Positions 24,490-31,489 of a DNA stretch of 40,754 nucleotides are shown here, piece by piece. The position numbers and the translations under genes are program-made. The notes beneath the pieces were generated by a model that saw only the letters and a program-made list of their open reading frames with translations, had not been told where the DNA came from and searched no databases. The DNA is from Thermoflexus hugenholtzii JAD2 (GTDB lineage Bacteria > Chloroflexota > Anaerolineae > J036 > Brachytrichaceae): contig CAMDWA010000020.1 of NCBI GenBank assembly GCA_945877855.1, forward strand, positions 1 to 40,754, in the 5' to 3' direction. The stretch's first letter is position 1, and every line of letters starts with the position of its first letter.

Positions 24490-25169
24490 CTTAGGCGTGT
24501 TTGTAACAATTGTGGAATGCTTGCCTCTAATTCGGCGGGCATTTTACGATGATAGGGCAGCCCTGATGGAATTGCCTCTAGCCCAGTTAGCTTGCTGTTT
24601 TGTAAATGTCGCACAGCATTTGCCACCATATTAATTTCGGTTTGTTGCAATCGCAAACTCAGATCGATAAGGGTGTCGTCGGCATACTCTTTAATGATTT
24701 GGCGCTCAATAATATAACCGGCATCCACCCGCTTATCAATGACATGTGAAGTAACACCCAATGGCTGATTCTCGTAAATCGACCATTGCAGCGCATCTAG
24801 CCCGCGCATTTGGGGTAAGAGGCCGGGATGCAGATTGATGATGCCGATCGATACCGCGTCAATGATGGGTTGCTTTAAAATACGCGCCCCTGCCACCACT
24901 CCAATTTCACATTTGGCTGCTTGCAAAACTTGCACACTATCTTCGCTGTTATGTGCCAATACACGATATTCGATGCCCAAGGCGGCGCAAATATCACGCG
25001 GGTGCACCAAATCGCAATGGCGTGGTTTAACCCGCAAACTGGCGGGTGCAACGCTCAATTTCTCCCAAGGGCTTGCAATGACCAGTGTGGGTTTTAACCC
25101 TTCAATCGCCAATCGCAATAGAATATCTTGTGTTTTTTTGTGCGGAAAATCGTAGGCAAAAATAATCAT
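24468..25169 (-). CDS. Formyltransferase-family protein, likely sugar N-formyltransferase
   Basis: Transfers a formyl group from N10-formyl-tetrahydrofolate. The fold is that of methionyl-tRNA formyltransferase and the sugar N-formyltransferases. The catalytic triad is visible as N112 and H114 in INLHPGLLP and D149 in DKRVDAG. At 233 residues it lacks the large C-terminal tRNA-binding domain, so a small-molecule acceptor is likely. Lying between a 3-keto-sugar dehydrogenase and an aminotransferase, it probably formylates the amino sugar made by them. The last five residues are encoded by the heptad palindrome. The start ATG at 25169 is 7 bases from the next heptad element. Alternative: a purine-type formyltransferase, less likely in this setting. 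Confidence 0.85.
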   Translation of the reverse strand: MIIFAYDFPHKKTQDILLRLAIEGLKPTLVIASPWEKLSVAPASLRVKPRHCDLVHPRDICAALGIEYRVLAHNSEDSVQVLQAAKCEIGVVAGARILKQPIIDAVSIGIINLHPGLLPQMRGLDALQWSIYENQPLGVTSHVIDKRVDAGYIIERQIIKEYADDTLIDLSLRLQQTEINMVANAVRHLQNSKLTGLEAIPSGLPYHRKMPAELEASIPQLLQTRLSKLRVES

Positions 25170-25176
25170 TAAATAA

Positions 25177-25262
25177 GGATGAAGGATGAAGGATGAAGGA
25201 TGAAGGATGAAGGATAAAGCGATTTTACAAATTCATCCTTTATCCTTCATCCTTCATCCTTT
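25177..25262. repeat. Heptad palindrome, GGATGAA word
   Basis: Left arm: GGATGAA five times and GGATAAA once (25177-25218). Spacer about 13 bases. Right arm: TTCATCC, TTTATCC, TTCATCC, TTCATCC and a partial word (25232-25262). The minus-strand oxidoreductase ends inside the right arm, with its stop TGA at 25254-25256 being part of a GGATGAA unit. The same word is used at 39185-39253. Confidence 0.95.
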
Positions 25263-26165
25263 GATAAAGTAGTGTGCATCGTTCAAATTGGTGCTGATCT
25301 GGCTCTCTTGAGTGCGATAGACCAATTCGAGGCCGGGTCGTGCATCTTCGAGTCGATATCCTTTGCCCGCCAATACCCGTTCATAAATGCGTGTGTGTAA
25401 ATTATCGAACCCTTCCGTAAAGTTGATGTCTTGCCCATCCATGCGTAAAACGCGATGAGGGCCTTGTTGTTGTTTTTCGGGCGAGTCTTTGCGGTCAATT
25501 GACAAATACCATTTCACACGCGCCCGTTCAAATTGCACCACACCTGCGGCTTTATTTGACTGCATCATGTGCAATTTCACATCCACAGGGTTGCCAAACA
25601 GCCAAACCATCATATCGAATAGATGAATACCGATATTGAGAACCACACCGCCTGACTTTTCGTTAAACCCTTTCCACGATACGTCATACCAAGGCCCACG
25701 CGGGGTGATATAGGTTAGCTCGGCCTCAACAAAATCATTGGAGTGGGCCAATGTGGTCTTGAGTGCAATAAGGCTGGGGTGCAAACGAAGTTGTAGCACG
25801 GTGTAAACCCGCCGCCCTGTTTTGGCTTCTAAATTTGCCAAATCATCTAGCCGTTGTTGGCTGATGGTGAGGGGTTTTTCGCAAATGGCATCGGCCCCCA
25901 CATCAAACGCGAGCTGAATGTTGTTGTCATGCTCAAAATTGGGCGAGCAAATTCCTACGTAATCGATCGGTTGGTGATCAAGCAAATATTGCTTAAATTG
26001 TGCCTCATCGGTAAAAAATGCGGCATATGGAAAATAGCTGTCCATAATACCGACCGAATCACGCGGGTCATAAGCCGCCACCAAATGGTTGCCGGTATCT
26101 TGCACTGCTTTTAAATGGCGTTTTGCCACATACCCAGCAATACCTGTTAATGCAAAGTTTTTCAT
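25254..26165 (-). CDS. wbpB: WbpB-like UDP-GlcNAc(A) 3-dehydrogenase
   Basis: Oxidises C3 of UDP-N-acetylglucosaminuronic acid, the first step towards a 3-amino sugar. The 303-residue protein begins MKNFALTGIAGYVAKRHLKA, which closely recalls Pseudomonas WbpB. GIAGYVA (8-14) is the NAD-binding loop, EKP sits at 96-98, and VLQLRLHPS follows. The match is pattern recall, not an alignment. It should work with a WbpE aminotransferase; the gene at 23309 is the nearest one. Its stop codon TGA is supplied by the heptad palindrome at 25177-25262, so the final residues K-G are partly element-coded. It follows the SDR gene after the element at 26182-26276. Confidence 0.85.
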   Translation of the reverse strand: MKNFALTGIAGYVAKRHLKAVQDTGNHLVAAYDPRDSVGIMDSYFPYAAFFTDEAQFKQYLLDHQPIDYVGICSPNFEHDNNIQLAFDVGADAICEKPLTISQQRLDDLANLEAKTGRRVYTVLQLRLHPSLIALKTTLAHSNDFVEAELTYITPRGPWYDVSWKGFNEKSGGVVLNIGIHLFDMMVWLFGNPVDVKLHMMQSNKAAGVVQFERARVKWYLSIDRKDSPEKQQQGPHRVLRMDGQDINFTEGFDNLHTRIYERVLAGKGYRLEDARPGLELVYRTQESQISTNLNDAHYFIKG

Positions 26166-26181
26166 AATTGTGGTAGAGGGA

Positions 26182-26276
26182 AGAAGTGAGTAGTCAGTAG
26201 TCAGTAGTCAGATCGTTTCTGTTTAATGTAATATTTGACTTCTGCTGAGTTATCTGACTACTGACTACTGACTTCT
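26182..26276. repeat. Heptad palindrome, AGTAGTC word
   Basis: Left arm: AGAAGTGAGTAGTC, then AGTAGTC words to 26213. Right arm: ATCTGACTACTGACTACTG through 26276. The left arm has one extra heptad. The spacer of about 38 bases is AT-rich. It lies between the WbpB-like gene start (26165) and the stop of the SDR (26279-26281, a TAG three bases outside the arm). Confidence 0.93.
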
Positions 26277-26278
26277 AT

Positions 26279-27229
26279 CTACTGTCCTCTGTAATGCGCC
26301 CCCGTCATGGCGATGCCTTCTTCCAAATCGACTTTGGCTTCAAATCCAATTAAATCTTTGGCTTTTTTGACCGACGGCACTCGCAACTCGACATCGACAT
26401 AATCTTTATAAGTAAATTCGATCTTCGATTTTGAATTGAGCACCCGCACCACCGTATTAACCAAACCATAAATGGTGGTTACGGCGCGTTGGTTGCCGAT
26501 GTTAAACGATTCGCCAACGGCTTTGGGGTGCGACATGGCGCACATAATGCCTTCGACCATATCATCGACATAACACCATGCCCGAATTTGTGTGCCATCG
26601 CCATTGACATACAGCGTTTCATTACGCACGGCGCGTTCAATAAATAGTGTCAGCGCCCCATTGCCCAATTGCCCCGGCCCATAGGTGTTGAATGGCCGCA
26701 CCACTGTGGCCGGCAGCCCATATTGTTGATGATACGCAATCGCCAAATGTTCTTCGGCTAACTTTGACACTGCATAAGTCCAGCGGGCTTCACCGACCCG
26801 ACCAATACTGGTGCGGTCGCCTTCAGCAGGCCGCCAAGCGTGCGTGCCAAATACTTCGCTGGTCGAGAAACACAGTACGCGCTCACAATTGTCTAGCTTC
26901 GATGCTGCTTCGAGTGCATTTACCGAGCCGACCATATTGACGCGCATCGTTTGCACTGGCATTTGCATCACAAAATCGACTCCAGCAATGGCAGCGCAAT
27001 GCACAATCACCTGTGAGCCTTTCATCGAGCGGCTCATATGCTCATAATCCATCACATCCCCTTGAATAACCGTTAGATTGGGGTGATTTTTGAATGATTT
27101 ATTTTTAAGTGCGTCGCGTAGCAAGCTATCGTAAACCACGACTTTATTTTTGTCTACCAATTTGCCAACCAGTGTCGAGCCGATAAACCCAGCCCCACCA
27201 GTGATAAAAATATTCTTACCTTCAATCAT
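26279..27229 (-). CDS. NAD-dependent epimerase/dehydratase (extended SDR)
   Basis: A 316-residue sugar-nucleotide SDR, likely acting on UDP-HexNAc or its uronic acid. GGAGFIG is at 11-17, FSTSEVFG at 121-128 and the catalytic pair Y152/K156 in YAVSK. RPFNTYGPGQ is the usual nucleotide-sugar binding stretch. It could be a 4-epimerase, a 4,6-dehydratase or a decarboxylase; the sequence does not distinguish these. The ATG at 27229 is chosen, since in-frame codons upstream overlap the WecC-like gene. It begins 10 bp after that gene's stop, so they are probably co-transcribed. Confidence 0.85.
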   Translation of the reverse strand: MIEGKNIFITGGAGFIGSTLVGKLVDKNKVVVYDSLLRDALKNKSFKNHPNLTVIQGDVMDYEHMSRSMKGSQVIVHCAAIAGVDFVMQMPVQTMRVNMVGSVNALEAASKLDNCERVLCFSTSEVFGTHAWRPAEGDRTSIGRVGEARWTYAVSKLAEEHLAIAYHQQYGLPATVVRPFNTYGPGQLGNGALTLFIERAVRNETLYVNGDGTQIRAWCYVDDMVEGIMCAMSHPKAVGESFNIGNQRAVTTIYGLVNTVVRVLNSKSKIEFTYKDYVDVELRVPSVKKAKDLIGFEAKVDLEEGIAMTGAHYRGQ

Positions 27230-27239
27230 AATTAAATTT

Positions 27240-28661
27240 TTAATTTCCAACGCCAACGCAACTATAGTCGAAACCCGCTGCAATCAATGCCGAAGCATCA
27301 TAGGCCTTGCGCCCATCGATAAGTAGCGGTGATGTCATGGCTGTTTTAAGTTTGTGAAAGTCGAGCGATAGATACGCTGTATGTTTTACCATTAATACTG
27401 CTGCATCGCAACCCGTTGCTGCCGCGTAGACATCACCCCGATATTGTGCCACAAACGGATCATGAATGATGACAGTTGCGCCCGATGCTTGTAAATGGGC
27501 GACTAACTTTTCGCTGGGGGTGTCACGGGTATCATCGCTATTTTCTAAATAGCTATAGCCCAGCACTAACACCCGCGCTTCGGCAATGGTTTTACCTTGG
27601 GCGGTTAGCCGCGCAGCCACCATGTCAAACATGTGTTGTGGCATAAACTCATTTACCGCCCGCGCTGCTGGAATCAACTTGGGAAATTGAGAATTTAAAA
27701 TGGAAAATGGAGAATTGATTTCTTCTCCCCCTAATTTTTCATTTTCATTTTTAAATTTTAAATTTAAACCAGCCGCCAACAGCCAAGGGTCTTTGGGGAT
27801 GCAATGCCCGCCAACGCCCGCGCCTGCCAATAACATATTGCGCCCCGGGCTTTTGTTGACCAATTGCCGCACTTTCCATACATCGCCGCCCACCGTCTCA
27901 CATATCAACGCCACTTCGTTGGCGAAGGCAATTTGCACATCGCGATAGGCGTTTTCGGTGGTTTTTACCAATTCGGCGGTCAAAATATCGGTTGCATCCA
28001 GATCGGCATTTGGGATGATATGCCGATAAAGGGCTACCATTGCTTGCGCAATTTCGGGGGTGCAGCCGCCACAGGCACGGCTCAGATTGCGCAAATTTTG
28101 CAGCAACAACCCCGGCATCACCCGTTCTGGGCACATACCCAAATAAATTTTAGATTGAACATCCGATTCTTGCCCCTTGTCACTTGCCACCTGCCACTTG
28201 CCACTTGCTTCTAAAATTGGCTTCACCACCTGCAAGGTTGTGCCCGGTGCAACGGTCGATTCAATAATGATAAGCGTTTCGGGCTGAATAACTTGGCTTA
28301 GGCTCCGTGAGGCGGCCCGCAGGGCATGATATTGTGGCACATGGTTGTCATCGACTGGCGTTTCCACATTTACCGTGATGATATGGGCTTCGTGCAAATC
28401 GGCATAATCGGTGGTGGCACGTAGCCGCCCACTGCCAATTACTTCGGCCAACAATTCAGCTAGTCCGGGTTCATTGCCCTCAATTGGGCTGATGCCAGCA
28501 TTAATTTGGGCCACGCGCTCGGCTTTTAGGTCAATGCCAATGACGCTAAAACCAACGCGGGCAAATTCGCAGGCAACCGGTAAGCCAACATAACCCAAAC
28601 CAACCACCCCGATCACGGTATTGGCTGGGGTGGGGGAGAATATAGATTTAAATGACATCAT
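27240..28661 (-). CDS. UDP-N-acetylhexosamine 6-dehydrogenase with two inserted peptides
   Basis: Oxidises C6 of a UDP-HexNAc to the uronic acid with two NAD molecules. It belongs to the WecC/WbpA group: GLGYVGLP at 21-28, AELVKTTENAYRD, and catalytic C287 in GVGGHCIPKDPW. At 473 residues it is longer than usual because of two insertions. One (about residues 152-166) is encoded by six tandem heptads. The other (300-327) is encoded by an AT-rich palindrome and lies just after the conserved PKDPWLLAAG. Both preserve the frame and sit between conserved blocks, probably in surface loops. The ATG at 28661 is used; ATG at 28658 also fits. The start lies inside the edge of the 28663-28699 hairpin. 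It likely feeds UDP-GlcNAcA to both amino-sugar sets. Confidence 0.9.
   Translation of the reverse strand: MMSFKSIFSPTPANTVIGVVGLGYVGLPVACEFARVGFSVIGIDLKAERVAQINAGISPIEGNEPGLAELLAEVIGSGRLRATTDYADLHEAHIITVNVETPVDDNHVPQYHALRAASRSLSQVIQPETLIIIESTVAPGTTLQVVKPILEASGKWQVASDKGQESDVQSKIYLGMCPERVMPGLLLQNLRNLSRACGGCTPEIAQAMVALYRHIIPNADLDATDILTAELVKTTENAYRDVQIAFANEVALICETVGGDVWKVRQLVNKSPGRNMLLAGAGVGGHCIPKDPWLLAAGLNLKFKNENEKLGGEEINSPFSILNSQFPKLIPAARAVNEFMPQHMFDMVAARLTAQGKTIAEARVLVLGYSYLENSDDTRDTPSEKLVAHLQASGATVIIHDPFVAQYRGDVYAAATGCDAAVLMVKHTAYLSLDFHKLKTAMTSPLLIDGRKAYDASALIAAGFDYSCVGVGN
27681..27764 (-). repeat. In-frame palindromic element encoding ENEKL...FSILNS peptide (copy 1)
   Basis: An 84-bp AT-rich inverted repeat of about 7-bp period within the 6-dehydrogenase gene. 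It adds 28 residues (300-327) without breaking the frame. Core peptide: NLKFKNENEKLGG, then INSPFSILNSQF. A close copy in the same frame exists in the aminotransferase gene at 29951-30031. The other forward frames contain stops, so only this frame is open. Confidence 0.88.
28167..28208 (-). repeat. In-frame tandem of six heptads (GCAAGTG word)
   Basis: Six 7-bp units on the minus strand: GCAAGTG, GCAAGTG, GCAGGTG, GCAAGTG, ACAAGGG, GCAAGAA. The total of 42 bp equals 14 codons, so frame is kept. It encodes the stretch ASGKWQVASDKGQE in the 6-dehydrogenase, between ILE and the conserved YLGMCPER. The heptad has no stop codon in any frame of either strand. No clear reverse arm is present. Confidence 0.85.
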
Positions 28662-28662
28662 A

Positions 28663-28699
28663 TTAGCGCCTAATGCGCTCAAAGCGCATTAGGCGCTAA
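28663..28699. repeat. Perfect hairpin joining stop and start codons
   Basis: Arms TTAGCGCCTAATGCGCT (28663-28679) and AGCGCATTAGGCGCTAA (28683-28699) pair over 17 bp around a 3-base loop. The stop TAA (28689-28691) of the upstream gene is inside one arm. The hairpin ends about 2 bases before the start of the next gene. No T tract follows, so it may act as an RNA processing or attenuation site rather than a terminator. Confidence 0.92.
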
Positions 28700-29687
28700 A
28701 TTGTATAACTTGTTGGGTCATGCTCGATTGAATGACCGCTTGTGCTAACATCACCGCTTTTAGGCCATCTTCGCCCGTCACTGCCACTGGCCCGCCCTCG
28801 ACAGCGCGTAAAAATGCTTCAAGCTCGGCGCGTAGTGGTTCACGTTTGTTTACCACGTGGCGAATCATACGCCCTTCGCTCATACCGCGTAACTGGCGCA
28901 GGGCATCCCATTCACCCGCTGTCGTGCCATTTTCATAAAAATATAGGTCTTGGGTGATGTAATCGACATGAAACATCCCGCGTTCGCCGGTTACGCGCAT
29001 TTCGCGCACTTTAGTTGGGGTAAGCCAATTGACCGAAAGTGTGCCAACCGCGCCGTTGCTCATGCGAAATAACGCCGTCAGCAAATCTTCGTGGGTGCTG
29101 TGAATTTGGCGTTGGGTTTCGGCAAACACCCGCATATATTCGGCATCGGTGACATAGCGCATTAAATCGAGATCATGCACCGCTAAATCGATCACGACAC
29201 CAACATCACGCACGCGAGCCGGAAACGGGCTTTGGCGACGTGCATCGACTTGAAAAATGCGCCCAAGTTCACCCTGCAATAGCCGTTGTTTTAGCTCTAT
29301 CACAGCGGGGTTAAAACGCTCGACATGGCCCACCGTCAGCACCACCCCACAATCGGCGCACACCTGTATGATTTGGCGGGCCTCGGCGACATTAAAGGCG
29401 ATGGGTTTTTCGATGAGCAAATGAATACCGCGTTGCGCGATTTCGAGCGCCACTTCTAAATGGTCGCCGGTTGGCACTGCTACGCTTACCGCTTGGGGGC
29501 GCTGTTCATCGAGCATTTGGCGGTAATCGGTATAACTTTTGCCGCCATAGCGCTGCGCCGTTTGGTTGGCGTTACCGGCAAATATATCGGCTACCCCAAC
29601 CAACTCAACATTGGGTATTTCAGAGTAAACCCGCGCATGGTTACGGCCCATTACGCCTGCGCCAATCACCCCAATTTTTACGCTCAT
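28689..29687 (-). CDS. Gfo/Idh-family UDP-GlcNAc 3-dehydrogenase-like protein
   Basis: A 332-residue oxidoreductase likely producing a 3-keto UDP-sugar. GAGVMG is at 9-14 and EKP at 93-95. DVGVVIDLAVHDLDLMR corresponds to the catalytic region of the WlbA/GnnA type. Together with the aminotransferase at 29684 (4-bp overlap, ATGA) and the acetyltransferase at 30892 it forms the usual 3-keto, 3-amino, 3-N-acetyl order. It is not close to the WbpB-like protein at 25254, so the window holds two unrelated 3-dehydrogenases. Its stop codon lies in the hairpin at 28663-28699. Confidence 0.87.
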   Translation of the reverse strand: MSVKIGVIGAGVMGRNHARVYSEIPNVELVGVADIFAGNANQTAQRYGGKSYTDYRQMLDEQRPQAVSVAVPTGDHLEVALEIAQRGIHLLIEKPIAFNVAEARQIIQVCADCGVVLTVGHVERFNPAVIELKQRLLQGELGRIFQVDARRQSPFPARVRDVGVVIDLAVHDLDLMRYVTDAEYMRVFAETQRQIHSTHEDLLTALFRMSNGAVGTLSVNWLTPTKVREMRVTGERGMFHVDYITQDLYFYENGTTAGEWDALRQLRGMSEGRMIRHVVNKREPLRAELEAFLRAVEGGPVAVTGEDGLKAVMLAQAVIQSSMTQQVIQFSA

Positions 29688-30832
29688 AATTGGTTGACCT
29701 CATGCACAATTTCTTCGAGGTCACTGGGTGACAGGGCCGGGTGCACTGGCAATGAGAATACCTCTTTTGCCAATTGTTCAGTGATGGGTAATGTGACATC
29801 GCCAAAACCCATTTCACGAATATGTTTTTGCTGATGGGCTGGCACTGGGTAAAACACGCCCGTGCCGATGCCCACTGCCGTTAATTTTGCTACAGCCGCG
29901 TCGCGGTCAAGTCCATTTTGCACCCGCACCGTATATTGATGCCAAGCATGTGAAAATTTAGAATTTAGAATTGAAAATGAAGAATTGGATTGCTCACCCT
30001 CTAATTTTTCATTTTCAATTTTTTTTAAATTTCCTCCCGAAGGAAGAACGAGGCGCGGGTTGTTAATATTCGCATTCATAAATTCGGCATTAGCCTTGCG
30101 TTGCTGGGTAATGGCCTCTAGCCGCGACAACTGCGCCAAGCCAATGGCCGCGTGTAAATCGCTCATGCGAAAATTGAAGCCAAGCATGTCATGATAATAG
30201 CGTTTTTCCATGCCATGTGCACGAATGAGTCGGCAACGTTTGGCGATGGCATCGTCATTGGTGGTGATCATGCCACCCTCAGCACTCATGACGTTTTTGG
30301 TGGCATATAAGCTAAAACAGCCCGTGCCAAAGCTGCCAGCGGGTTTGTCGTCATAGCTCGCGCCAATCGCTTGCGCCGCATCCTCAATCACCGCCAAGCC
30401 ATATTTTTGCGCAATCGCCATAATACGCTGCATGTCGGCGGGGTGACCATATAAATGCACTGGCATAATGGCTTTGGTGCGTGGGGTGATGAGTACCTCG
30501 ATGGTGTCAGGGTCGATATTGAAGGTGATTGGGTCGATATCGGCAAACACCGGGCGTGCCCCACAATAAATGATGCTGTTGACCGAGGCAATAAAGGTAA
30601 ACGCCACCGTAATCACTTCATCGCCGGGGCCGATGCCGTGCGCCAACAAAGCCGTATGCAACGCCGCTGTGCCATTTGAAATGGCGATAGCGTGTTTGGT
30701 TTGGCAAGCCTCGGCCCAGCGCTGCTCAAGTTCGGCCACACGCGGCCCTTGCACCAACATACCCGAATCGAGCACTTGCATGACTAAGCGCTTTTCTTCG
30801 TCACCAATTTGGGGTTTTGAGATGGGAATCAT
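29684..30832 (-). CDS. DegT/DnrJ/EryC1 sugar aminotransferase with inserted peptide
   Basis: A PLP transaminase of 382 residues for a 3-keto UDP-sugar. K179 in SLYATKNVMSAEGG should bind PLP. HAWHQYTVRV near residue 295 is the family's conserved C-terminal block. A 27-residue insertion (268-294) precedes it, and the paralogue at 23309 lacks this insertion at the same place. The insertion is encoded by an AT-rich palindrome nearly identical in peptide to that in the 6-dehydrogenase. It overlaps the downstream dehydrogenase by 4 bp. The ATG at 30832 follows the heptad palindrome at 30842-30907. Confidence 0.9.
   Translation of the reverse strand: MIPISKPQIGDEEKRLVMQVLDSGMLVQGPRVAELEQRWAEACQTKHAIAISNGTAALHTALLAHGIGPGDEVITVAFTFIASVNSIIYCGARPVFADIDPITFNIDPDTIEVLITPRTKAIMPVHLYGHPADMQRIMAIAQKYGLAVIEDAAQAIGASYDDKPAGSFGTGCFSLYATKNVMSAEGGMITTNDDAIAKRCRLIRAHGMEKRYYHDMLGFNFRMSDLHAAIGLAQLSRLEAITQQRKANAEFMNANINNPRLVLPSGGNLKKIENEKLEGEQSNSSFSILNSKFSHAWHQYTVRVQNGLDRDAAVAKLTAVGIGTGVFYPVPAHQQKHIREMGFGDVTLPITEQLAKEVFSLPVHPALSPSDLEEIVHEVNQL
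29951..30031 (-). repeat. In-frame palindromic element encoding ENEKL...FSILNS peptide (copy 2)
   Basis: An 81-bp AT-rich inverted repeat adding 27 residues to the aminotransferase, in the same reading frame as copy 1. The peptide runs NLKKIENEKLEGE, then SNSSFSILNSKFS. Period-7 units such as AATTCTA occur twice in the arm. The middle, coding for GEQSN, is the loop of the palindrome. Confidence 0.88.
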
Positions 30833-30841
30833 AAATAGTTG

Positions 30842-30907
30842 TTAATGGTTAATGGTTAATGGTTATTAAACTCATCATTAACCATTAACCATTAACCATT
30901 AACCATT
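30842..30907. repeat. Heptad palindrome, TTAATGG word (second copy)
   Basis: Left arm: TTAATGG three times and a partial unit (30842-30866). Spacer: about 12 bases. Right arm: TTAACCA four times (30878-30907). The minus-strand acetyltransferase ends inside the right arm, where its final codons M-V-N-G-stop come from the element (stop at 30892-30894). The left arm ends 9 bases before the next start. Confidence 0.95.
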
Positions 30908-31449
30908 GTTTTGTCGCATTTTGCGCAATACATGTTGTCGTCGAGGCGTTCGCCACAGGCGCAGACGTAGCCGATCAACCGCGCGGGGTTGCCGACTACC
31001 AGTCCATGCGCTGGCACATCACGGGTGACTACGCTGCCAGAGCCAATCATGGCCCATTCGCCAATCGTGACGCCACATACAATAGTCGAATTCGCGCCCA
31101 AAGCTGCCCCTTTTTTAATGAGCGTGGGGGTCACCACCCAGTCGGTCGCCGATTTTAGGCTGCCATCGGGGTTGACAGCTCGTGGGCGCATGTCGTTCGT
31201 AAAGCACACATGCGGGCCGACGAATACGCCATCTTCAATCGTCACCCCATCAAACACCGAGACATAATTTTGAATTTTGACATTGTTGCCGATTTTGACG
31301 TGGGCATCGATATAAACGCCTTTGCCGATATTGCAGTTTTGGCCGAGTTCGGCTTGGTCGCGGATTTGCACATGTTGCCAAATGCGGGTGCCGTCGCCCA
31401 GCTTGGCTGCCGATGACACATCGGCGGTGGGGTGGATGGTGATTGCCAT
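30892..31449 (-). CDS. wbpD: WbpD-like hexapeptide-repeat sugar N-acetyltransferase
   Basis: Acetylates the 3-amino group of UDP-GlcNAc3NA using acetyl-CoA. The 185-residue left-handed beta-helix shows repeats such as IGKGVYIDAHVKIGNNVKI, and further on GALGANSTIVCGVTIGEWAMIGSGSV. HVCFTNDMRP holds the conserved NDxxP motif found in WbpD/WlbB enzymes. A small cysteine-rich tail (CACGERL, CAKC) resembles a zinc ribbon. The final four residues, M-V-N-G, are encoded by the heptad palindrome, so the ancestral end probably lay just before them. The ATG at 31449 is preferred; longer frames run into the divergent aminotransferase gene. Confidence 0.88.
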   Translation of the reverse strand: MAITIHPTADVSSAAKLGDGTRIWQHVQIRDQAELGQNCNIGKGVYIDAHVKIGNNVKIQNYVSVFDGVTIEDGVFVGPHVCFTNDMRPRAVNPDGSLKSATDWVVTPTLIKKGAALGANSTIVCGVTIGEWAMIGSGSVVTRDVPAHGLVVGNPARLIGYVCACGERLDDNMYCAKCDKTMVNG

Positions 31450-31472
31450 ATGCGGTTGTTTAGGGCGGCGAT

Positions 31473-31478
31473 TATAAT
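31473..31478 (+). promoter_or_regulatory. Candidate -10 element for the class V aminotransferase
   Basis: TATAAT lies 11 bases before the ATG at 31490, which would place a transcript start within a few bases of the ATG. It sits inside GGCGATTATAATCATTCGCC, whose ends GGCGA/TCGCC are inverted. The divergent starts are only 40 bp apart. No -35 is evident. Confidence 0.4.
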
Positions 31479-31489
31479 CATTCGCCGTC

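Noticed and set aside
27240-28661. Frameshifted or pseudogene copy of the 6-dehydrogenase
   Set aside because: The frame is open throughout and the catalytic cysteine and NAD motifs remain. The extra length comes from two in-frame repeats.
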